Shown: positions 56,247 to 64,000 of the stretch, piece after piece | Numbering within the stretch: position 1 is the first letter of the stretch | Layout of the letters: every line of letters starts with the position of its first letter | Origin: Ephydatia muelleri | Lineage: Eukaryota > Porifera > Demospongiae > Spongillida > Spongillidae | NCBI GenBank assembly: GCA_013339895.1 | Contig: JABACO010000007.1 | Location: forward strand, 3,612,701 to 3,676,700 | Direction: 5' to 3' | DNA length: 64,000 nucleotides | Translations under genes and position numbers: made by a program | The notes under the pieces: generated by a model | What the model was told of the DNA's origin: nothing | The model's input: the letters and a program-made list of their open reading frames with translations, nothing else | Database searches by the model: none

Positions 56247-57350
56247 CTTTAAATGACAGTTCGTGCTGCTATGCTGCGTAGTTGCTTTGACTAATTTAGT
56301 GATAGTTCGTAGCCATTTTAGTGTTTAGCATCAATTATTCGTAAGATTTAACGGTATATAAACTATATATATGTACCGCGCGAAGCAGGATTTTGCGCGA
56401 TTCTAGGATTGCGCTGCGCAATCTAGGATTCCTTACATTGGCGCGCAACAAGCAAAATGAGAAGTTCGAGGAATTCTGCAAAGATACTTTTATGATGGTA
56501 ACAACAAAGGAAGGCATAAAGATCTCTAGAGCAAAAGGAGTATCAGTCTGCTGAAGAAAAAAGGGTGCTCACAAAAATGCCGACAAATTCTGAAGCGATT
56601 ATACGTGACTACCTCTATCCTTGTCGCGTTTAGCGGTTCGTTATTCAGGCTCTGCTCTCCGCTTGTATCGTTTATTTTCAGGCTCTGCTCTCCGCTTGTA
56701 TAGTTTATTTTCAGGCTCTGCTCACACTTCTCGCCTTGGTTCATTTCTTTTCGGGCTCTGCTCTCCGCATTACTTTGATCAGAGGTTAGTAGACCGTATA
56801 CGTTACATTAGATTATAACAGTTATAGTTTTCTTGTTTGGTAACAACAAAGTTCTAAACTAATCTTGTGCCAAGAGTCCTGTCAGACACGAGCAGCGTTT
56901 TTTATAACCCAAATCTTATTTTTGTACTTGCTATAATATTCACAACTGCCGATGCAGTTGTGGTATAGCTGTAATTTCGTACTCAGACCCAACTGACGTA
57001 AGTATTATAGAACGTATGTAGGGTCTGGGTACGAGACTAGGTCAAAGCAGAGCCCGAAAATAAACGGGGTTGCTAAAAGGCAACGGTATTGAAAGAGCCT
57101 GAACCTGGCGAATAGAGTGCGATACGGGGAATCGCAACAAAAGAGTACTACTCAATATACCGATAAGGTCACCCAAGGTTATGTCGTACACGTAGTTGGG
57201 CGTCGCGTTTTGGCGGTCGGGCTACGCCCAACTATCGTACACGTACATGTAGCTACCTACTGTCACCATTGATATTATGCTTTACTGTGCGATTTGTGAC
57301 GATGATCTATAATGCACTAAGGGGATCGCGTGGTACCTTGTGTATATGTG
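56247..57350. repeat. Short tandem and inverted repeats after the secreted-protein gene
   Basis: 56640-56770 holds four copies of a unit of about 29 bp containing TTCAGGCTCTGCTCTCCGC. A palindrome AGGATTGCGCTGCGCAATCT lies at 56403-56422. TACTCAGACCC at 56980 and GGGTCTGGGTA at 57022 are inverted, and CGTACACGTAGTTGGGCG at 57187 pairs with CGCCCAACTATCGTACACGT at 57225. Together they suggest a decayed palindromic element. No gene. Confidence 0.6.
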
Positions 57351-57358
57351 TATCTGAC

Positions 57359-57470
57359 AGGGCCGGACGAGAGTTAGGGGGGAGTGGGGGGGGGGGGGGG
57401 GGGGGGGGGGCGCAGAGGACAGAGGGGGGGTGGGTGTGGGAGGGGACACGCCCCCTCTCGCTCCAGCCAA
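57359..57470. repeat. G-tract region with one hAT-like end
   Basis: CAGGGCCGGACGAG near 57359, followed by long G runs (57386-57410 and 57424-57430), resembles one end of the CAGGGCCGG hAT-type repeats. No matching right end could be found. Confidence 0.4.
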
Positions 57471-58640
57471 CACTATTAGTTTCAAGAATGTGTGTGTGCA
57501 CATACTGTACCTGCATGATTACAATATTCTGTGATCAGATATTGTCAAGGCATCCATGATGAAGGATGACGTCGTTATTTTTGTTGCTAGATGCTTCATT
57601 ACACCATCTTACTAATCATACTACTAACTCAAATGGTGTGAAAGAAGCGTGCTTCAACTTTTCCATCATCTCATGCTCAGCAGAACATAGAATTGTGCAG
57701 TAGGCAAAATACTTAGCAGCAGTGTCTGTGACACGAATATCAAGCAACACTCCAGCCATGGCTGCCACACACCTTTCACATTGCAATGTCAGTAATCAAA
57801 GCAGATTGTCCACTGGTATCATCGGCTTCTTTCACAACCAGTTGTCTGTTCACTTCATTGTATGCAATGAAGGTCTAATAATAGTATCACATAATAATGT
57901 CTAGTTCCTTGTACAATGTTCTAACTAAAGTCAAGTTGTCTGAGGCATGCATGCATACAGTGTATGTGGAAGGCACAACTAGAGGATTGCTACTTTGGCT
58001 ACCTGGTTAGAGGTTGTAGAAGGAACTAAACGTTACCTATTTTAGCCCGAGCTGAACATGAATTTAAAAAAACAATCTGTTGGTTTCTGTTTTGGTGCGC
58101 AGTAACAAAATGGCATTTATCTAAATTTCTGTATGTACCTCAGAGTGACATGCAGGACTATAGACTTTAATGCTTCACCCCATATTCCAGTATTAATACT
58201 GAATAGGTGTGCACATTTTTGTTCATTGAGAGGTGACATGTTGACTTAGCGCATGGATATGTCAGCAATCAGAATTTTGTGTTAGATTAGTGCTAAATTG
58301 TGCAGTACTGAGTATCTGGAGTCAGACTCAGTAGGATACAGTTTACAGTTTGATTGGCACTTGATTCGTATGATGCATGTGCAGAGCACTTGCAAATCTG
58401 GCATCCAAAGGGTTAGGAGTCACTAACTAAGGCAATCAGACAGAACTTCTCTCCCAGTAACTCACAACATCCTCCAAATACCTCAGATGGTAAAATAACT
58501 TTGGATCCATAGTAAGACTTGTCGTGCCCTATCTCACAATGAAATTCATTGGTGTGTCAGCCTTGAACATCACCAGCCAAGGTAGTCAGGACTACTCTCC
58601 CTGTACTCTCTAAATGCCTCAGCTGATAATTAATCGTCTT
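57471..58640. other. No supported gene
   Basis: Unique AT-rich sequence with short frames only. Confidence 0.4.
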
Positions 58641-58646
58641 CCTCCC

Positions 58647-58994
58647 GTCCTGTAGCTGTCGAGGGGCTCACAAGTGTAAGTATGTCTGATGAAGGAAATT
58701 TACTTCTACAACTCGAGCTTCCATGCTTTTACTACACAGCCAAGACACCAATACCCATCATATGCTACAGTTGCATAGCCCTTGATCGATGACAGTGGAT
58801 GGGTCTCAACATGTGCAGCTGCTGCAGTGCGCACTCTTTCACTGTCATCGATCAAGGGCTATGCAACTGTAGCATATGATGGGTGTTGTTGGCTTGGCTG
58901 TGTAGTAAAAGGAAACATGGAAGCTCGAGTTGTAGAAGTGAATTTTCTTCATCAGACATGCTTACACTTGTGAGCCCCTCGGCAGCTACAGGAC
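58647..58994. repeat. Palindrome whose arms each encode a transposase-like fragment
   Basis: Arms of about 150 bp (58647-58795 and 58844-58994) are over 90% alike by eye around a 48-bp centre. Right arm on plus reads GYATVAYDGCCWLGCVVKGN, then EARVVEVNFLHQTCL; left arm on minus reads GYATVAYDGYWCLGCVVK. V.VAYD..WWLG.V......V.V.FLH is a short domain seen in transposase-like proteins of aquatic invertebrates. Left-arm frame decay shows that it is not expressed as such. Confidence 0.8.
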
Positions 58995-59370
58995 GCAGAT
59001 ATTACTTAACAGCCAAGGAAGTTGCAGCAGCAACCTGTGCACTTAAGCAAAAGCTGAGTATCCATATAAACTATTACAATTTGTTGTATTTTGTGTGAAG
59101 TAGTGCCTTGATGTATGCATGGTTTACATTGCAATTTAAGTAAGATAGATGCAGTTACTTGTTCCGATCCCAGAATGATCTGTTTTGAACGAGCGCTGCA
59201 CATTACTAGTAACAATGATAAGGTATTGGGGCTAGTTCTTACAGTTGTTACTGCTGCAACACCTGTGTGATAGCCACCTTAAAAATGGCTGCCTTACACA
59301 AAAATGTTTGTGGTTCTCAGTGGTTATTAATAATCAACTTTTTTATTTGACATAAATGTTCATTATAATG
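58995..59370. other. No supported gene
   Basis: A plus stretch AKEVAAATCALKQKLS directly continues the right palindrome arm and may be more of the same transposase-like relic. Confidence 0.35.
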
Positions 59371-59378
59371 TACCACAT

Positions 59379-60198
59379 GGGACAGTTCACGAGAAAATTG
59401 CACCACTCATATATTATAAAAATGTTATAAAAATGCATCACGTTTGCATCGCTATAACTTCCCAACGATTAACGCTATCGACATCCTATTTTCACCACTT
59501 CATACTACACCATTTCTCTACAGTAAAATGCATTTTGGAGTCTTGGACTATATCCGTGCCGACGTTCCTACGTGCGATACCCCCTGGGGTTCAAAACTAC
59601 CATATCTTCGTGTAGGAGTAATCAAATCGCTTCAAATTCGGTTTGTAGGTGGAGAGGTCCTATATCTATCTATTTGTTCTGTTCGTTAATTTTTATGCAA
59701 TCCGTTACGGAGATACAGTTGAACAAACTACGTGCACATTTTCGCGCTCGTTTCGCGCCAATGATTTGGGCAAATTGCGCTCCGCTCAATGTATGGGGAG
59801 GCGGGGATTATTACATTGGCGCGAATCAAGCGGGAAAACGTGCACGTAGTTTATTCAACTGTATCTCCGTAACAGATGGCATAAAAATTAACGAACAGAA
59901 CAAATCGATAGGTATAGGACCTCTCTACCTACATACCGAATTTGAAGCGATTTGACCGCTCCTACACGAAGATATGGTAGTTTTGAACCCCAGGGGGTAT
60001 CGCACGTAGGAACGTCGGCACGGATATAGTCCAAGACTCCAAAATGCATTTTACTGTAGAGAAATGGTGTAGTATGAAGTGGTGAAAATAGGATGTCGAT
60101 AGCGTTAATCGTTGGGAAGTTATAGCGATGCAAACGTGATGCATTTTTATAACATTTTTATAATATATGAGTGGTGCAATTTTCTCGTGAACTGTCCC
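59379..60198. mobile_element. Foldback element, best copy of the GGGACAGTTC family
   Basis: An 820-bp palindrome from GGGACAGTTCACGAG to its mirror CTCGTGAACTGTCCC, arms of about 400 bp almost identical, with a short centre near 59790. ACAT precedes the left end and follows the right end, a possible 4-bp target duplication. No protein is encoded; matching frames on opposite strands are mirror images. Copies at 10785, 19100 and 33672 share internal words, so this is an active or recently active MITE family. Confidence 0.88.
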
Positions 60199-60199
60199 A

Positions 60200-61220
60200 C
60201 ATGATATTATAAAGTAAATCGCGCAATTATGAAGTTTCTGCACACAGTAATTATGAGATCTACCTTACAAACCAATACGTAGTTTAACCCTTTCATTTCT
60301 CATCGAAATGCTCGACACAGTAACATTGTACTTATCAGGCCCTTCGATTTGGTGCCATGCATGCAGCAGTTTTCGTAGTGTGTACCAAGATAAAACACTG
60401 CAAAGTACAGTTTATCAGTAAACTAATCAATTATTCAACGCCAAGTATCTTGCAAACCATTAAGGGTCAAAACAAAATATTTCATCCCAGCACCTCTTAT
60501 ATAAAGATAAACTACCATAAAAATTTTGAACATAAAACTACAACATGGTGTCCATCTCTTTGATGAAATGGCTTGGAATGACTCGGTAGATGATTCGTGG
60601 AACATGCTTCTTTTACTCCACACATTCTCTTATGCACTGCTGGCCTTGGGCCCAAGCCACAACAAGCTACATGTATATACGCCTAGCCTCTCTGCTCTCT
60701 GTCAAATGGAATCAGGCCTATAGCTTAACCATCATGTGGTTGAGATGCCGCCTTGCCTACTCATTACTGCAAAGCTCAGTTGTGTGTATTCGATGGGCAC
60801 GCTCTCACCTTGGCCATTATATGTCTGCTACACAACCTCCTCTTGACCTGGTGTCAAGGGAAGCTCTTCTACATGCACAATAGACTAATATACTTTGTTT
60901 CCTTTAGTTTCTATGCGAATTTATTGCTGTTTAATATTATTAGAAAAAAAAAATTGTATTAAACAAAAAACAAAATAGAAATGCCAACATTACATGATTT
61001 CTTGCTTTGTATTTTGACCGCTACTGTAAACATGTACATGTACACATAATTGTCTGTGCTTGTCCCTCTGCATGGAGATTGTACGCGGATTCAGTCTCCA
61101 GTGCAGAGGTGCATTTGTGAGTACATCGTGCCAACCCTCAGTCTATCCCCTCATATCATAACACCGGCATGAACAAATCAGGAACATTTACAAATACAAA
61201 TTCTGAATAAGCTATACTGT
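60200..61220. other. No supported gene
   Basis: AT-rich sequence and the 3' flank of 7TM copy 5. A minus stretch near 60680-60540 (GLGPRPAVHKRM, then SKPFHQRDGHHVV) is weakly protein-like but unassigned. Confidence 0.35.
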
Positions 61221-61226
61221 ACATCC

Positions 61227-62201
61227 TCACACGCTAGCTGGTGGTAAAGAGAAGCGAGTTGCACTGTTTGCATGTGATCCAGTTGCCAAGTGCTGTGTAA
61301 ACAATAGGTGAGAGTCTGAAACGTTTAATGGTTTGATAGGCTTGCGTTTCCTGCCACATATCCGAGCCACAGAGATGTGGATTATAACTGTCGCACCCGA
61401 AGCCATACTCCAGAGAGCAACAGTAACACCAGGCCCGGATATCAGCATTCCTTCATTTGGCGTTGAATGTGACGTTGTATTAATATGAAATATGAGTACC
61501 GGTATTTCAAAGATTAAGAACAATATTGGGAAAGTTGCGAGTGGAAGGAGCTGTTTCACAGCCTTCCAAAACTGGTCACCATCGGTGATTGGTTCGTATT
61601 TGGATCTCCGAAGCACTTGACTGGCCAGTTTTATCACCATGACAACCATGGCTATCGATGCGACTATCAGCATAAGCATTGCGGGACCATCCCAAAGGGC
61701 AAGCCTCTCAATGAATGCAACACTTGTGTTGGCATAAATGCAGCATACGTCTCCATCAGAGTTCAATCCATAAGCATGGGTTACCAGAGGTACAATAGCT
61801 ATCAACGCTGGTACGAGTAGCGAGGTCACAACGTACAACACTTCAAGCTTCTTCAGGTTCTTGTGGAGTACTCCAAAACAGAAGAGATGGAAGGCAACCC
61901 ATATCGTGAAGAGCAGCTTCATCCATTCAGCGTACAATATCATCCATCCTACAGCAACACAGATGTGACTATAGACATCAGGTGATGCGTCGTAATTGAT
62001 GAATACCGTCTGCAGAGAGTCTATCGATGACATCACCAGTGCCGATAGTACTTGATACAGAGCCAGTCGATAAACGAGCGTTTTGTACAGCTTTAGACGA
62101 AGCACCAAGATGGCTGCCAGTAGACACACGAGTACGGAGACACCATTGACTGCAGCAATAACTGCATGATTGAAAGTTATCAATTCGCTGGAATTAACCA
62201 T
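61227..62201 (-). CDS. Seven-transmembrane receptor, copy 5 (intact)
   Basis: Intronless, 324 residues from ATG 62201 (MVNSSELITFNHAVIAAVNG) to FSLPPASV-stop. All seven helices, the helix 3 Cys (HICVAVG) and loop 2 Cys (VCCIYAN), and the RRSKYEPITDGDQFWKAVKQ loop match copy 2. The frame stays open upstream to 62375 and would add a Leu-rich stretch (LVRAFCFLSLVIVLNCVSC) that could act as a signal peptide. Paralogues start at the MVNSS/MANSN position and their homologous upstream DNA contains stops, so 62201 is preferred. Probably functional at the plasma membrane; ligand unknown. Confidence 0.87.
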   Translation of the reverse strand: MVNSSELITFNHAVIAAVNGVSVLVCLLAAILVLRLKLYKTLVYRLALYQVLSALVMSSIDSLQTVFINYDASPDVYSHICVAVGWMILYAEWMKLLFTIWVAFHLFCFGVLHKNLKKLEVLYVVTSLLVPALIAIVPLVTHAYGLNSDGDVCCIYANTSVAFIERLALWDGPAMLMLIVASIAMVVMVIKLASQVLRRSKYEPITDGDQFWKAVKQLLPLATFPILFLIFEIPVLIFHINTTSHSTPNEGMLISGPGVTVALWSMASGATVIIHISVARICGRKRKPIKPLNVSDSHLLFTQHLATGSHANSATRFSLPPASV

Positions 62202-62359
62202 CGTTGTGAGCTGTGCATCGCAAGAGACGCAATTTAGCACTATCACTAGGCTTAGAAAACAGAAGGCGCGGACGAGGTTTAGTGTCACAAATAACCGCAA
62301 GTTAATTGAGGTCGCATGAATGGATAACCGCAATATACAGGTTAGTGCTTTTCCACACC

Positions 62360-62417
62360 AGTCTCGCGGAGCCAATTACACCTTACCGAGATAATTGGGT
62401 CTGTCTCCGCGAGACTA
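62360..62417. repeat. Short inverted repeat near 7TM copy 5
   Basis: AGTCTCGCGGAG at about 62362 and CTCCGCGAGACT at about 62406 form 12-bp arms. This may be a tiny MITE or a hairpin in the 5' flank. Confidence 0.6.
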
Positions 62418-62419
62418 GC

Positions 62420-64000
62420 TCCACACTGCAGTTTGGGTCATATTATACTCGTAAGCAAGCCCTCACTTAAATGAGGACACTGTAAAAAACTAAGGGTATA
62501 TCAAGGTTTCGTTGTCACTGCACCGACCTGTGACGGTGGCAAACATGATGCAAAGCCTTCAATCACGAAATTCATCCAACAGTATTCTTCACTGGTGCAT
62601 AACTATTATACATATATGGCCCTCACCAATCCACATCGAAGTGTACGCTTTAGAGCGTTTGTGAAAGCATGCCCCAATACTACACCATGTATCATATGCT
62701 TATTCATGCACTCTATTATTCAGCTTGTCTGCCATGTTAAGTATTTTAATCATACAGAATGCAGAGATCATATATGATCTCTTGTTAAACTAAATTTAGT
62801 ATCGCCGATCTTCAATGTGTCAATGTGCACGAGTGCGCATGTGAGGTAAAAAAACAAACATTGCATACAATGGCATGTGGATGGCATTCTACAAATATAC
62901 GCACGGGGGATTTTCCTTATGACTTGTGCTTCTACTCATTCTCATGGATCACCTGGGCAAATAAAAGGCCACACTTATCATACACGTCTACTCCGGATGT
63001 CTAATTATGACGTCACGCGCACTCCTTAAACGAAAAGGCCGATTTTCTCCTTATCCCTTGACGATGTGGTCACTTCGGAGTTAATAGGACAAAATACTAC
63101 TGTATTAATATATACACTTATGAAATCATGCCATGAGGAGTCCATGTTTACATGGATCACATTGCGGTTGAGAGTATTAGAGTACCATTAACACATGCAT
63201 TGGCAAAGGTGCATGAGTAATTTGTAATTGTGAATGATGACTTTCATGTTAACATGCAGGACTTTAAAACAGATTTTGATTATTGTTGAGTCAATTGAAC
63301 TTTTGAGATTGTGGTGGTGTGCATATGGAGGAGACAAAGCACCAATAAAAACTGTTAGCATCTTTGAAATGCACTTATTAAAATTTCTTCATTAAAGTTA
63401 TATGACTTCTGTCAGTGGGAGCACACGGCTGTATCATTCCATTGAAATGTGGTCTCGTCCCCATTCCCTGTTTGGAGACAGGCAACTGAACCTTAATTAC
63501 CGCATGGCACTGGAATGTGGCTTATCCTTTTTTATCCGTACAACGTAAGCTCACTATGAGTTGATATTTCGGTCAGGCGTCCTTCGAGGTCTAAAACAAT
63601 ATAAGTTTCATCTTTGTTGTATTTACATACGCGAGAAGAGAGAGCCGAGACCTAAATGCGCTTTATTTTGAGTTGTTCGTGTCACTAGGTTTTTGGGCCA
63701 ACTTAAATAACTCTTTTAGAAACGTGTACTCAAGAGATGGCTGTGTTTGGTTCTGTTTAGGGTGTAACGGGGCTTATTTTCTGCACGTCGTGGCAACGCT
63801 TTGAATAGGGCAGATTTTTTACGTCGTGAAGTGGTCCTCTCATATTGTACATGTGAGACTTGTTACTTATATGGATATACTGACACAAATTTACGTGGGG
63901 AAAAAATCACATACTATTCTTTGCGTTTTCTTTTTTTTTTCAGGCCACAGTCTGGGACACACACTCAGGTAGTGTTCTTGCATAATGCACTTTAGCCTCT
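62420..64000. other. No supported gene
   Basis: Unique sequence. At 63929-63942 a T-rich tract and CAG form a good splice acceptor, followed by CACAGTCTGGGACACACACTCAGG, similar to 47385-47406 in the GH36-like relic. A further copy of that gene may begin here and run beyond the window. Confidence 0.35.

Noticed and set aside
59379-60198. Pair of LTRs or two genes on opposite strands
   Set aside because: The two halves are inverted, not direct, and the matching frames are mirror images of a foldback element.
62202-62375. Upstream extension of receptor copy 5 as true N-terminus
   Set aside because: Paralogues start at the equivalent of 62201 and their upstream DNA contains stops. A signal-peptide role was considered but is not supported by any other copy.

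Overview
The window is metazoan nuclear DNA, most likely from a demosponge; this is inferred from its protein families and was not tested by a search. Supporting signs are intron-bearing genes with GT-AG borders, long microsatellites, many palindromic MITEs, and a local expansion of intronless seven-pass membrane receptors of a type unlike classic rhodopsin GPCRs. A secreted Cys-rich protein and the fragments of a GH36-like glycosidase also fit an early-branching animal. Roughly half of the window is repeat or transposon sequence, and few genes are clearly intact.

Layout. 1-2.5 kb: minus-strand five-exon Ginger/GIN-type integrase gene, cut by the window edge, with an in-frame 66-bp repeat tail. 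2.6-6.0 kb: transposase relic, one exon of a GH36-like enzyme, minisatellites. 6.0-6.8 kb: MITE with TTAA target duplication. 7-14 kb: two 7TM genes (minus) and one dead copy on plus that is split by a Tc1/mariner-like MITE. 14.7-17.9 kb: multi-exon DNA transposon with CACGGCCAGGA termini. 18-20 kb: two hAT-like MITEs and a foldback element. 20-24.4 kb: decayed fibronectin-III exons and simple repeats. 25.1-28.5 kb: 3.4-kb element with 0.94-kb inverted arms coding an IS3EU-type transposase. 30-34 kb: frameshifted 7TM copy, N-terminal 7TM relic, hairpin and minisatellite. 34.4-39.5 kb: hAT relic, GH36-like fragments on both strands, Cys-rich, C48-protease-like and PHD fragments.

40.2-46.0 kb: a 7TM copy whose 5' flank is split by a very young Ty3/Gypsy element (two 227-bp LTRs that read identical by eye, ATCAG target duplication). 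Its integrase lies upstream of its reverse transcriptase, the unusual Gmr1-like order. 46.5-47.4 kb: further GH36-like fragments. 48.8-53.3 kb: CACTG-ended element carrying minisatellites and a nested truncated hAT element. 55.4-56.2 kb: intact secreted Cys-rich protein gene with a TATA box. 58.6-60.2 kb: two palindromes. 61.2-62.2 kb: intact 7TM gene. 62.4-64 kb: nothing recognisable.

The unifying host signal is the 7TM family: five near full-length copies, all on minus, and two relics across 55 kb, grown by duplication of gene plus flanks and eroded by single-base frame changes and transposon hits. The GH36-like fragments form a second, mostly dead, locally duplicated family. The two families do not obviously work together.
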